16,217 nucleotides of DNA. Source: Brevibacillus sp. Its GTDB lineage: Bacteria; Bacillota; Bacilli; Brevibacillales; Brevibacillaceae. Shown one piece after another: positions 1 to 7,140 of the stretch. How positions within the stretch are numbered: position 1 is the first letter of the stretch; each line of letters starts with the position of its first letter. Under the pieces are notes generated by a model that saw nothing but the letters and a program-made list of their open reading frames with translations, did no database searches and was not told the origin of the DNA. Location: contig JARDZO010000111.1 of NCBI GenBank assembly GCA_029240815.1, positions 1 through 16,217 of the forward strand. The letters run 5' to 3'. A program made the position numbers and the translations under genes.

Positions 1-126
1 CTGGAAGAACCGCGTTTTAACCACCAGGTCCCTATTCTCGAAGGCGTTCTCGCTGAGGAGTGCGGGCAAATGCTAAAAGATTTCTTTCGCGCTCTGCGTC
101 ATAAGCGGCAGTCAAAAGAAGACTGA
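1..126 (+). CDS. 3' end of an unidentified protein-coding gene
   Basis: An open frame runs from the window edge to a TGA at 124-126 and encodes the last 41 residues of a protein that starts outside the window. The tail is charged and ends in a basic, hydrophilic stretch (RHKRQSKED). I do not recognise the family from so short a piece. The reading is supported by the frame being open from base 1 and by a strong hairpin terminator about 20 bases after the stop. It converges on rsuA, with which it shares that terminator. Confidence 0.6.
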   Translation: MEEPRFNHQVPILEGVLAEECGQMLKDFFRALRHKRQSKED

Positions 127-144
127 TTTTTTTCCACAGCATAC

Positions 145-192
145 AAACAAACCGCCCAGAAATAGCGTGATGCTATTGGGCGGTTTGTTTTT
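145..192. terminator. Bidirectional rho-independent terminator between converging genes
   Basis: The arms AAACAAACCGCCC and GGGCGGTTTGTTT pair, with further inner pairing of AATAGC with GCTATT around a GTGAT loop. A T-run follows on the plus strand, and an A-run before the left arm gives a T-run on the minus strand. It sits between the stop of the plus-strand fragment at 126 and the stop of rsuA at 212, so it probably serves both. Confidence 0.85.
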
Positions 193-211
193 GTATCGAC
201 TGAGGCTATTT

Positions 212-928
212 TTATTTATGGTTTTGGAGCATGTCCAGTTCTTCTTCGGTCAATTCGCGGTATTCACCAGGCTTGAGGTCATTGTCCAGATGCAGAGGAC
301 CCATACGAATGCGCTGTAAATACGTCACTTGAAGGTCAAAAGCGGCAAACATGCGCTTTACCTGATGAAACTTCCCTTCCATAATGGTGACGCGAATCTC
401 GGAGGTGTCACCGGATGAGAGGATTTCCAGCTTTGCAGGCAGGGTTGTGAAGTCCTCGAGCTCTACCCCTTTGGCAAATTCTTGGACATGGCGCTCCGTG
501 ACACGGCCATCAATTCGAGCGAAGTATTCCTTGTCGACTTTCTTCTTTGGAGACAAGAGGCTGTGGGACAGCTGTCCGTCGTTCGTCAAAAGCAGGAGAC
601 CTTCGGTGTCGATATCGAGTCGTCCGACTGGATGTACTTTAATCGCCCATTCATAAGGCAAGAGATCCACGACGGTCTCGTGAACATTGTCTTCTGTCGC
701 TGATACGACTCCAGGAGGCTTGTTCATCAGGACATAGACCCAACGCTTGAAGTTCAGCGGTTCTCCGTCCACCACGATATCCTGTTCTTCTGCCACGACA
801 TGCATGCCGGGATCCGTAGCGACGACGCCCTCGACTACGACCAGCCCCTGTTTGACCAGGACCTTCACTTCCTTGCGTGTGCCCAGTCCCATATTGGCTA
901 GCACTTTATCCAAACGTTCACGTTTCAT
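212..928 (-). CDS. rsuA: 16S rRNA pseudouridine synthase, RsuA family
   Basis: Predicted to isomerise one uridine in 16S rRNA (U516 in E. coli numbering) to pseudouridine during small-subunit assembly. The 238-residue product has an N-terminal S4 RNA-binding domain (about 1-60, RLDKVLANMG) and a catalytic domain with the motif GRLDIDTEGLLLLT, whose Asp105 is the expected nucleophile. The C-terminal motif GKFHQVKRMFAA (185-196) is typical of the RsuA/RluB/RluE/RluF group, and the length fits RsuA. The frame stays open upstream to 1318, through the tRNA, but the ATG at 926-928 has GAGGAA six bases before it and begins exactly at the S4 domain, so that start is chosen. RluB is the alternative name for close relatives; the short C-terminus and overall sequence favour RsuA. 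Confidence 0.93.
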   Translation of the reverse strand: MKRERLDKVLANMGLGTRKEVKVLVKQGLVVVEGVVATDPGMHVVAEEQDIVVDGEPLNFKRWVYVLMNKPPGVVSATEDNVHETVVDLLPYEWAIKVHPVGRLDIDTEGLLLLTNDGQLSHSLLSPKKKVDKEYFARIDGRVTERHVQEFAKGVELEDFTTLPAKLEILSSGDTSEIRVTIMEGKFHQVKRMFAAFDLQVTYLQRIRMGPLHLDNDLKPGEYRELTEEELDMLQNHK

Positions 929-1045
929 GTATGTTCCTCGCTTTTCTTCATCTATAATACAAAACAGCCCAACCCATTTTGGTATATGGTTATTAGTTTG
1001 GCCTAATGTCGCGCGCAAATCAAGAGGAACACAGAGGATTAAGTC

Positions 1046-1074
1046 TTGCAATTTTGCCGTGTATTTGCTATAGT
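1046..1074 (+). promoter_or_regulatory. Sigma-A-type promoter of the serine tRNA
   Basis: TTGCAA (1046-1051) and TATAGT (1069-1074) are separated by 17 bases. Transcription would start near 1081, about 24 bases before the mature tRNA. Confidence 0.7.
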
Positions 1075-1104
1075 TAGTAATGTTTCTGACCAAACATTCA
1101 TTAT

Positions 1105-1193
1105 GGAGAGATACCCAAGTGGTCATAAGGGGACGCACTCGAAATGCGTTAGGCGTCGTGAGGCGTGCGTGGGTTCGAATCCCACTCTCTCCG
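1105..1193 (+). tRNA. tRNA-Ser (anticodon CGA)
   Basis: The acceptor arms GGAGAGA (1105-1111) and TCTCTCC (1186-1192) pair and G1193 is the discriminator base. The anticodon stem ACGCA/TGCGT encloses the loop CTCGAAA, giving anticodon CGA, which reads UCG serine codons. A long variable arm lies between the anticodon stem and the T arm (GTGGG TTCGAAT CCCAC), as expected for a class II tRNA. The total is 89 bases. CCA is not encoded (the sequence continues with CTT), so it must be added after transcription. The gene is single, not in an array, and has its own promoter and terminator. Confidence 0.97.
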
Positions 1194-1204
1194 CTTACGA
1201 AGGA

Positions 1205-1243
1205 AGCATGATCTTGCCCATGGGCAAGGTCGTGCTTTTTTTT
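1205..1243 (+). terminator. Rho-independent terminator of the serine tRNA
   Basis: A long near-perfect hairpin (AGCATGATCTTGCCC paired with GGGCAAGGTCGTGCT, with G-T wobbles) is followed by eight T residues. It lies 12 bases after the tRNA. Confidence 0.88.
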
Positions 1244-1265
1244 ATTTTCCCCTTCTAAATAATAA

Positions 1266-1311
1266 AACAAGCTGCCATCGTAATCTACTCGATGACAGCT
1301 TGTTCTTTTTT
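1266..1311. terminator. Strong hairpin terminator, mainly for the 36-aa minus-strand gene
   Basis: The arms AACAAGCTGCCATCG (1266-1280) and CGATGACAGCTTGTT (1290-1304) pair over 15 bases with one mismatch or wobble. On the minus strand the hairpin is followed by TTTATTATTT, and on the plus strand by CTTTTTTTG, so it can work both ways. The tRNA already has its own terminator, so this one most likely ends the short minus-strand gene whose stop is at 1320, only a few bases away. Confidence 0.8.
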
Positions 1312-1319
1312 TGCCCAAA

Positions 1320-1430
1320 TTATTTCGCAGGTGTAGCTGCGATTCTCAGTTGTTCGTTTTGTTTCAGCAAATTGGAGAAAGTAAAGGGCTTGCGATCCTT
1401 CTTGTTCCAATTAGGCATCATAGGTACCAT
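1320..1430 (-). CDS. Small 36-residue basic protein, function unknown
   Basis: This short gene runs from an ATG at 1428-1430 to a TAA at 1320-1322. The 36-residue product starts MVPMMPNWNKKDRKPFTF and ends ATPAK. It is basic, has no cysteine, no evident membrane segment and no signal peptide. AAGGAG lies eight bases before the ATG. A good promoter (TTGACT/TATGAT) overlaps the end of the upstream gene, and a strong hairpin terminator begins about 9 bases after the stop. A full set of expression signals around so short a frame is the main reason to believe it is real. Two further ATGs (codons 4 and 5) are possible starts but lie further from the ribosome site. It follows the ABC exporter operon on the same strand, so it could be a peptide connected with it or an unrelated small protein. 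I do not recognise the family. Confidence 0.68.
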   Translation of the reverse strand: MVPMMPNWNKKDRKPFTFSNLLKQNEQLRIAATPAK

Positions 1431-1464
1431 GTGTATCGCTCCTTGTTAATGTTATTTTATGTAA

Positions 1465-1494
1465 ATCATAACACTAGAGAGAAAAAATAGTCAA
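1465..1494 (-). promoter_or_regulatory. Promoter of the 36-aa gene
   Basis: Read on the minus strand, TTGACT (1489-1494) and TATGAT (1465-1470) each match the sigma-A consensus at five of six positions and are 18 bases apart. The -35 box overlaps the stop codon of the GNAT-like gene upstream. A start site near 1458 would leave a leader of about 28 bases. Confidence 0.62.
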
Positions 1495-2018
1495 TTAGTC
1501 TTACTCTCACGATTCAAATATGAACGAAGCAGATGAATTTCAGTAGAAAAGATATTTTCAATGCCGTTGTAGCCTTCCCGCTTGCCGATCGGTTGGGCAA
1601 ATTTAGCGTACAATCGATTTAGATAAGCATTGTCTTCCAGTGCACAAAACTGAAAGAGTTTGACGGCCTGATTCTCGTCAGCAATCTGGTTGACCAGGTG
1701 ACGAAATCCCTGAAGGAAAATGCGACTGCTTCGAAATTCCTCTGCGATAATGACCGAATTTACAAAAGCTATCTCACCAGTAGAGTCATCTTGATAATCG
1801 GCATTGTAAAAATGGTAATGACCCCACCCAATCATGTTATCCGAGTGATCTTCTACTAGGATAATCCGGGAGTTTTGGATCGTTTCCAGAATGTGAACCA
1901 ACGTGTCGTTCAAGGAAAATTGCGCATGGAACTCTTTTCGGTGGCGGATGAAGTACAGGGCGAATTGTGCGTAGTCTTCATCGCTCACACATCGTCTGAA
2001 TTTACCTAGCATCAGCAT
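1491..2018 (-). CDS. GNAT-like acyltransferase, last gene of the ABC exporter operon
   Basis: The 175-residue product has the layout of a GNAT-fold protein. A beta strand ending in MIGWGHYHF (62-70) is followed by a strand and helix (VNSVIIAEEFRSSRIFLQGF, about 86-105), where the acetyl-CoA pyrophosphate loop is expected, and then by the LNRLYAKFAQPIG region (133-145). The loop reads FRSSRI rather than the usual Q/R-x-x-G-x-G/A, so catalysis is uncertain. It starts 7 bases after the exporter stop, and its AGGAG ribosome site overlaps that stop codon, which suggests translational coupling. A second ATG two codons in is an alternative start. It is distantly alike to the 175-residue protein encoded at the start of the same operon. 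The substrate cannot be read from sequence. Family call moderate, role unknown. Confidence 0.72.
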   Translation of the reverse strand: MLMLGKFRRCVSDEDYAQFALYFIRHRKEFHAQFSLNDTLVHILETIQNSRIILVEDHSDNMIGWGHYHFYNADYQDDSTGEIAFVNSVIIAEEFRSSRIFLQGFRHLVNQIADENQAVKLFQFCALEDNAYLNRLYAKFAQPIGKREGYNGIENIFSTEIHLLRSYLNRESKTN

Positions 2019-2025
2019 AACACTC

Positions 2026-4188
2026 CTAGTTCCGTCGTTCCTTTAATGTTTGTCGCACATGGGCGTCGATTTCCGGGTACCTGGATAAAATGTAGTACAG
2101 CACCTTGCGTTGGAGGGTCAAAAAGACACAGGGTGTGAGCGAAGTGACTGTCGCCGTGCGTGGTACGTTCTCCAGCAGTGCGATCTCCCCGAAGTGATCC
2201 CCGTCCTCCAAAACAGCCAAACGGACTTGTCCCGTCTCGGTGTCAGGGGTCGATTTTGTGATTTCCACTCTACCCCTGGCAATAAGATAAAATTTTTCCC
2301 CAGGTTCCCCTTCATGAATAACCGTTTGTCCCACACCGTAAGTCTCCGTGTTGAACAGATTGGAGATTTCTTTTAGAACAGAACGCTCAATTCCTTGAAA
2401 GAACGGAAGACGAGACAAACGCTCCTCGTCAATTGTCGCTTCCTGCCCATTTTGGGAAAGGGAGAGACCGCTTTGTTTTTCCCACAGGTTTTTGTAATAT
2501 CCGCCGTTCGCAAGCATTTGTTGATGGCTTCCGTGATCGACGAGCTTACCTTGATCAAATACAAAGATTTGATCATAGCTCGTGATGGACGACAGACGAT
2601 GTGTGACGGATACGACTGTTCGATCCCTGGCGATTTCCTCAAACGTTCGGTTGATGGACGACTCTGAGATTGGATCGAGCGCAGAGGTCGCTTCGTCCAA
2701 TAGCAAGAGCGGAGGATTACGTAAGATCGCTCGGGCGATGGCAATTCGTTGTCGCTGACCTCCGGAAAAGTTGCTTCCTTCATCGAGTACCAAGGTTTCG
2801 TAGCCATCAGGGAGACTGCTTATATAGTCATGAATCTCGGCTTGCTTGGCGGCTGCCACAACATCCTCTCGAGTAGCCGATGGTTGACTGATACGAAGAT
2901 TGTCATAGATCGTTCCGTGAAACAGGAAGTTGTCTTGGAACACGACGCCAATACGCTCCCGATAGGCACCCCTGTCCCAATCCCGAAGGTTCATGCCGTT
3001 CACCTGTACGTGTCCAAGCTGTGGACCATAGAAGCCAAGCAGCAGTTGGAGAAGCGTACTTTTCCCGGAACCACTCGAACCAACGAACGCCACCTTGGTA
3101 CCAGGGCTAATGTGGAGACTGACTTTTTGGAGGACAGGCTGATTGTCCTGATAGCCAAAGGTGACATCGTCGACGCGAATGTCCATGTGTCGGCTGTCGT
3201 CTGATGAGGATGGTGAAAAATGACCGTTCGATTCCCGAGGTTGATCCAGCAAATGGGCGATTCGCTCCATACTGACCTGGGCATCTGTAAAGGACGGAAT
3301 AATGAAGGTCAGGTTGAAAACGGAATTACCCATGGAGGTATACATCGTAAAAAAAGCAATGAGTGCTCCTATTGTAATATGACCTTTCAGAGCTAAGTAC
3401 GAGCCTAATCCGATGATCGTGAGGTTGATGAAAAGGAGACTGATCAAAGGGATGCGCTCCATTTGGTTGTTCATGACTTGTCTTTGGTAGCTGCTGACAG
3501 ATAATAATTGCAATCGCGCACTGAATTTTTTGATCATGTCCGCTTGTAGGTTGTAGCCTTTAATCACCTTTTGAGCCTTCATGTTTTCCTGAATATCACT
3601 GGTCATTTGGGAAAATTGATTGATGTAGTTCTCATTTACAGAGTGCGCGCGGCGTCCCAGCAGGTATGGGCCGATAAAGATAACCAAGGCACCGACCAAA
3701 ATCAGGATCGCCATGCTCCACTGTAAATAAAACAAGGCGACCGTACTGACAAGCACTACGGTAAGGGATTGAATTCCTGTCGTTAGCATGGCGGTCATGA
3801 CCCGTTCAACCGCGGGCAGATCAACCGTGAAATAAGAGATGAGGTCTCCAGCACGTGCTTTTTGGAAAAAGTCGATATTCAAATATTGGAGATGTTCGAA
3901 CAGCCGTTTGCGCAATTCAGTCTGTACACGTGCATTCAGTTTGGCTAAGACATAATCACTCAAAATTCCAAAGCTGAGGCAAATGACACCGCTAACGATT
4001 AATACTTTCAATATAAAGAAGAAGTAGCCCAGATCGCGCGGTTCTACAGCTTTGTCGATAATGAACTTAAAACTCAGGGGAGCCAACGAAAGGAAAGCGA
4101 GGTCGAACAGCAAGGTCAGTAAAAAGAGAGCCGTCAACAGTTTATAGGTTCGCAGGTAGCTCAACACGTTTTTGAAGACGGTTAGCAT
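2026..4188 (-). CDS. ABC exporter (TMD-NBD) with C-terminal cyclic-nucleotide-binding domain
   Basis: A 720-residue half-transporter, expected to form a homodimer in the cytoplasmic membrane and export an unknown substrate. Residues 1-300 are a six-helix exporter-type membrane domain. The ATPase domain (about 335-575) has Walker A GSSGSGKST (370-378), Q-loop Q418, signature FSGGQ (474-478), Walker B LLLLDEA (494-500) and switch His530, so it looks active. After a short linker, residues 592-710 form a cNMP-binding domain with an intact phosphate-binding cassette, FGEIALLENVPRTATV (666-681), including Glu668 and Arg677. There is no C39 peptidase domain at the N-terminus. AAGGAG precedes the ATG. 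It sits between two GNAT-like genes with gaps of 18 and 7 bases, so the three are almost certainly co-transcribed. Exporter-cNBD fusions exist in other bacteria; the ligand and substrate here are unknown. Confidence 0.93.
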   Translation of the reverse strand: MLTVFKNVLSYLRTYKLLTALFLLTLLFDLAFLSLAPLSFKFIIDKAVEPRDLGYFFFILKVLIVSGVICLSFGILSDYVLAKLNARVQTELRKRLFEHLQYLNIDFFQKARAGDLISYFTVDLPAVERVMTAMLTTGIQSLTVVLVSTVALFYLQWSMAILILVGALVIFIGPYLLGRRAHSVNENYINQFSQMTSDIQENMKAQKVIKGYNLQADMIKKFSARLQLLSVSSYQRQVMNNQMERIPLISLLFINLTIIGLGSYLALKGHITIGALIAFFTMYTSMGNSVFNLTFIIPSFTDAQVSMERIAHLLDQPRESNGHFSPSSSDDSRHMDIRVDDVTFGYQDNQPVLQKVSLHISPGTKVAFVGSSGSGKSTLLQLLLGFYGPQLGHVQVNGMNLRDWDRGAYRERIGVVFQDNFLFHGTIYDNLRISQPSATREDVVAAAKQAEIHDYISSLPDGYETLVLDEGSNFSGGQRQRIAIARAILRNPPLLLLDEATSALDPISESSINRTFEEIARDRTVVSVTHRLSSITSYDQIFVFDQGKLVDHGSHQQMLANGGYYKNLWEKQSGLSLSQNGQEATIDEERLSRLPFFQGIERSVLKEISNLFNTETYGVGQTVIHEGEPGEKFYLIARGRVEITKSTPDTETGQVRLAVLEDGDHFGEIALLENVPRTATVTSLTPCVFLTLQRKVLYYILSRYPEIDAHVRQTLKERRN

Positions 4189-4206
4189 GAAGACGTCTCC
4201 TTCTGA

Positions 4207-4734
4207 TCAGTTGTAGTATACATCGTGCCGGAATCTTGCAGCGAGGGAACGCCAGTCAGGGAACGAAGCACGATACTCCTCGAGGATTCCGTTTTCGGTT
4301 TCTACGGTAGCCGTTCGTTCAGCTAGCTTGGCAAACAAAGGACGCAATCGAACATCGGCCGGTGCCCAAAAGCGCAGCTCCTTTACTTCATGAGGAACCT
4401 GTGCAAGATGCTGTGTAAGAAATTGCATGGCTCTGAGAAAGAGCTGGGTTCCGTGATAGGGCTTGAGGAAATAGGCAATCTGGATTTGAGCGACATGTGT
4501 ATCCTGATAATCGTTTTCCCCGGTGCCCATGATGTAGCCGATTGCACCGATGATTTCGTACTCGTCCGAATAGCACAGGATCGCTTCCTGCCCCATAAAG
4601 GAAGGACTTGCGATGTAGCTGAAGGTAACGGGGAACGAATAAGGTAAATTCAGTTCGCGGTAATGCTCCAGCAGAAATTCGAGGTACTTTTGCATATACA
4701 TTTCCGTTCTACAAGGAGAAAAATAATAGCTCAT
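4207..4734 (-). CDS. GNAT-like acyltransferase, first gene of the ABC exporter operon
   Basis: A 175-residue GNAT-fold candidate. The region AILCYSDEYEIIGAIGYIMG (51-70) and the strand-helix QIAYFLKPYHGTQLFLRAMQ (85-104) occupy the places of the central strands and CoA-binding turn; KPYHGTQ stands in for the usual R/Q-x-x-G-x-G. A GTG three codons upstream at 4743 is possible, but the sequence AAAGGG is too close to it and well placed for the ATG at 4732-4734, so the latter is chosen. It ends 18 bases before the exporter gene. It resembles the third gene of the operon in length and in several aligned positions (IG.....Y near 62-70, FL..F/A..L near 99-106, L..L.AK.A near 130-139), suggesting an old duplication. 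The substrate is unknown. Confidence 0.7.
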   Translation of the reverse strand: MSYYFSPCRTEMYMQKYLEFLLEHYRELNLPYSFPVTFSYIASPSFMGQEAILCYSDEYEIIGAIGYIMGTGENDYQDTHVAQIQIAYFLKPYHGTQLFLRAMQFLTQHLAQVPHEVKELRFWAPADVRLRPLFAKLAERTATVETENGILEEYRASFPDWRSLAARFRHDVYYN

Positions 4735-4906
4735 TTTATTCACACCCTTTGGTCTTCCATCAGACTGGGACAGATTACCTATCGCACCTTATTCACTATA
4801 TCAAACAATCAATGCTGCTGTAACTATCTACCTGTTGCCGCAATTGCGGAAGAAACGAGCGTGGAAGAAGTCTGGCTGTCAGACGCAAGTGAAAGAGAGA
4901 GAGGTA

Positions 4907-4935
4907 TTGACAAAGGATCTTTTACGTCTTATCAT
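4907..4935 (+). promoter_or_regulatory. Promoter of the rhodanese-yrkF-yrkH-yrkI operon
   Basis: TTGACA (4907-4912, perfect -35) and TATCAT (4930-4935) are 17 bases apart. Transcription would begin near 4942, inside the adjacent palindrome, leaving a leader of about 65 bases. Confidence 0.82.
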
Positions 4936-4936
4936 G

Positions 4937-4952
4937 ATACCCATAGGGGTAT
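4937..4952 (+). promoter_or_regulatory. CstR/CsoR-type operator, site 1
   Basis: ATACCCATAGGGGTAT is an inverted repeat (ATACCC-N4-GGGTAT) of the TACC-N6-GGTA type known for the CsoR/CstR family. It begins one base after the -10 box and covers the predicted start site, so a bound repressor would block initiation. Two more copies occur in the same cluster and the matching regulator is encoded at 9113. Confidence 0.8.
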
Positions 4953-5006
4953 TAGTATTACGAAATTTCGTCTCATATACATCATATCTGCAGGAGGGAA
5001 TCTTTT

Positions 5007-5324
5007 ATGAGCAAAGGCTGGCAAGACGTAACCACTGAGGAAGTAGAAAAGAGAATGTCTGGCGATTCGTCGTTACAGCTAATCGACGTACGAAATCCAG
5101 ATGAATATGAGGATGGACATATACCGGGATCCAAGCTCATCCCATTGCCTGAACTACCTGCGCGCATTCATGAAATCGATCAAAGCCGGGAAGTTATCTT
5201 CATCTGCCGAAGCGGGAATCGTAGTGGCAAAGCATGCGAATACTTGAATCAGCTAGGGTATGCAAACTTGAACAATATGGTTGGCGGTATGCTGGCCTGG
5301 ACAGGAAAACAAGAACACAACTAA
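5007..5324 (+). CDS. Single-domain rhodanese sulfurtransferase
   Basis: A 105-residue cytoplasmic rhodanese, one complete domain with no signal peptide. It has the CH2A-type motif IDVRNPDEYEDGHIPG (26-41) and the active-site loop CRSGNRS (67-73), in which Cys67 would carry the persulfide. The sequence ends with the usual GGMLAWTG motif. It is expected to take sulfane sulfur from thiosulfate or persulfides and pass it to a thiol acceptor such as the TusA proteins encoded downstream. GGAGGG precedes the ATG, and it is the first gene after the operator-controlled promoter. The next gene begins 16 bases after its stop. It resembles the rhodanese half of that next gene, for example in the identical CRSGNRS loop. 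Confidence 0.92.
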   Translation: MSKGWQDVTTEEVEKRMSGDSSLQLIDVRNPDEYEDGHIPGSKLIPLPELPARIHEIDQSREVIFICRSGNRSGKACEYLNQLGYANLNNMVGGMLAWTGKQEHN

Positions 5325-5340
5325 ACCAGGAGGGGTATAT

Positions 5341-5922
5341 ATGACGGTTCAACCAACGATTTCTGTCGATAAAGTATTGGACTGCAAAGGGCTGGCATGT
5401 CCGATGCCCATCGTGAGAACGAAAAAAGCCATGGACGAGCTACACCCAGGGCAAGTCATCGAAGTACAGGCTACAGATAAAGGTTCACTTGCGGATATGC
5501 AGGGCTGGGCAAAAAACACTGGGCATCAGTATCTTGGAACGGTCCACGATGGAGATGTACTCAAACATTTTCTACGCAAGGCGAATGCTCATGAAGTCAA
5601 AGAAGAAACGAAATATCCGCACACCATTTCTAATGAAGAGTTGATGAAAAAGCTGCAAAATCAGGAGCAGATGGTCGTTATCGATGTACGGGAGCCGGCG
5701 GAATTTGCTTTTCAACGCATTCCTATGGCTATTTCAATACCCCTGGGAGTATTGGAGGGTCGGCTTGACGAGCTACAACCAGAAGACGAGATTCACGTCA
5801 TATGCCGCTCTGGCAATCGCAGTGACTTGGCATGCCAGCTGCTCGCTGAAAAAGGCTTCACTCGAGTGAAAAACGTCGTTCCCGGCATGGCTGGATGGAC
5901 AGGTCCGACAGCAAATCAATAA
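5341..5922 (+). CDS. yrkF: TusA-rhodanese fusion sulfurtransferase (YrkF-like)
   Basis: A 193-residue two-domain sulfur carrier. Residues 9-82 are a TusA domain with the CPMP motif (Cys20-Pro23), Cys20 being the sulfur-accepting residue. Residues 95-190 are a rhodanese domain with IDVREPAEF (114-122) and active loop CRSGNRS (Cys155). A charged linker (about 83-94) joins them. Having donor and carrier in one chain suggests direct sulfur relay between Cys155 and Cys20. The architecture is that of Bacillus subtilis YrkF. The ribosome site GGAGGGG lies close before the ATG. The usual GHIPGA stretch of the rhodanese part is altered to FQRIPMA. It lies between the single rhodanese and yrkH in a tight operon (gaps of 16 and 17 bases). 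Confidence 0.94.
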   Translation: MTVQPTISVDKVLDCKGLACPMPIVRTKKAMDELHPGQVIEVQATDKGSLADMQGWAKNTGHQYLGTVHDGDVLKHFLRKANAHEVKEETKYPHTISNEELMKKLQNQEQMVVIDVREPAEFAFQRIPMAISIPLGVLEGRLDELQPEDEIHVICRSGNRSDLACQLLAEKGFTRVKNVVPGMAGWTGPTANQ

Positions 5923-5939
5923 TGAGGGGGAAATGAATC

Positions 5940-7091
5940 ATGTCGACAAAAACTTCAGCTCTGCAAGTAATGACACCGCATGAATTGACGCAAATTCTTT
6001 TTCAAAAACAGCCGCTATTTATTCTGGATGTACGGAATGAAGGGGATTTTAATGACTGGAAAATTGAAGGCCACAACGTCCGGATCGTCAACATTCCTTA
6101 TTTCGACCTGATGGAAGGGGTAGAAACCGCATTAGATCAAATTCCAGAAGGGCAAAAGGTGGTGGTCGTCTGTGCGAAAGAAGGATCTTCCGTTTTTGTA
6201 GCCGAACAACTCGTAGAAGCAGGTAGAAGCGACGTATACTATTTGCAAGGCGGTATGAAAGCGTGGAGTGAGCATCTGGAGCCAGTCAAAGTCGGTGATC
6301 TGGGCGATGGAGGAGAGCTTTACCAATTTGTTCGCATTGGAAAAGGATGCCTGTCCTACATGGTGGTATCTAACGGCGAGGCTGCGATTGTCGATACACT
6401 GCGCATGACGGACGCCTACACGGAGTTTGCCAGCAAGCATAACGTCAAAATCACGAATACGATTGATACCCATCTCCATGCAGACCATATTTCCGGAGGG
6501 AAACGCTTGGCTGATCAGCTGGGAGCTACGTACTGGCTGCCAGAAAAAGACGCGACAGAGGTTACGTTCTCCTATGAGAAGCTGGAAGAGGGTCGCGATA
6601 TTCATGTGGGGAACTCAAAAATCACGATTCAACCGATTTACTCCCCTGGCCATACGATTGGCAGCACGTCGTTCATCGTGGATGATACGTATTTCCTGAC
6701 TGGTGACATCTTGTTTGTGGAGTCCATTGGGCGCCCTGATTTGGCAGGATTAGCCGAAGATTGGGTGGGAGATTTGCGAAATACTTTGTATAATCGCTAC
6801 AGAGAGCTTTCGGATGATCTCATTGTCTTGCCTGCTCACTTTGGTAAATATACAGAGCTGGGTGAGGGAGGAAAGGTGTATGCTCGACTGGGGGACCTGC
6901 TTGCAAATAACCCAGGTCTGCAAATTAAGGACGAGGGCGAATTCCGGAAAATTGTGACGCAAAACTTGCCACCACAACCGAATGCGTATCAAGAAATTCG
7001 CCAAACCAACATGGGGAAAATAACACCGAGTGATGAGGAGCAGCGAGAAATGGAAATTGGTCCAAATCGTTGTGCCGTTCACGATAAATAA
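5940..7091 (+). CDS. yrkH: Rhodanese-metallo-beta-lactamase fusion, probable persulfide dioxygenase (YrkH-like)
   Basis: A 383-residue protein with an N-terminal rhodanese domain (about 8-115; IDLVR-type motif LDVRNEGDF at 29-37, active Cys78 in CAKEGSS) followed by an ETHE1-type metallo-beta-lactamase domain (about 120-330). The metal motif THLHADH gives His178, His180, Asp182 and His183. Other ligands are His238 (SPGH), Asp256 (TGD) and His300 (PAH). In persulfide dioxygenases a mononuclear iron is held by two His and one Asp, which would be His178, His238 and Asp256. The predicted reaction is oxidation of glutathione- or bacillithiol/CoA-type persulfide to sulfite, with the rhodanese handling thiosulfate or persulfide. 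The domain order is the reverse of Staphylococcus aureus CstB, which has the dioxygenase first. GAGGGGG precedes the ATG. The C-terminal extension of about 50 residues carries a lone Cys378. Confidence 0.92.
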   Translation: MSTKTSALQVMTPHELTQILFQKQPLFILDVRNEGDFNDWKIEGHNVRIVNIPYFDLMEGVETALDQIPEGQKVVVVCAKEGSSVFVAEQLVEAGRSDVYYLQGGMKAWSEHLEPVKVGDLGDGGELYQFVRIGKGCLSYMVVSNGEAAIVDTLRMTDAYTEFASKHNVKITNTIDTHLHADHISGGKRLADQLGATYWLPEKDATEVTFSYEKLEEGRDIHVGNSKITIQPIYSPGHTIGSTSFIVDDTYFLTGDILFVESIGRPDLAGLAEDWVGDLRNTLYNRYRELSDDLIVLPAHFGKYTELGEGGKVYARLGDLLANNPGLQIKDEGEFRKIVTQNLPPQPNAYQEIRQTNMGKITPSDEEQREMEIGPNRCAVHDK

Positions 7092-7140
7092 GAATAAAAT
7101 TCACAAAAATAGGATTAAAAAATACGAGGAGGAATGTAAA

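Noticed and set aside
1046..1258. Plus-strand open frame of 70 codons over the tRNA
   Set aside because: It translates the tRNA and its terminator, so it is a chance frame.
929..1318. Upstream extension of the rsuA frame giving a 368-residue protein
   Set aside because: The extension runs antisense through the serine tRNA and its terminator, has no ribosome site, and RsuA homology begins exactly at the ATG at 926-928.
2373..2807. Minus-strand frame of 144 codons within the ABC exporter gene
   Set aside because: It is a shifted frame over the ATPase domain, whose own frame has all motifs intact. No frameshift is needed to explain the exporter.
4735..4743. GTG start giving a 178-residue first GNAT-like protein
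   Set aside because: The only purine-rich ribosome site lies one to two bases from this GTG but at good distance from the ATG at 4732-4734.
4744..4906. Possible promoter of the minus-strand GNAT-exporter operon (TATAGT near 4795-4800)
   Set aside because: The -10 box is fair but the matching -35 (TTACAG) is poor, so it could not be supported as a feature.
6132..6605. Antisense frame of 157 codons within yrkH
   Set aside because: It lies wholly opposite conserved rhodanese and metallo-beta-lactamase codons and has no ribosome site.
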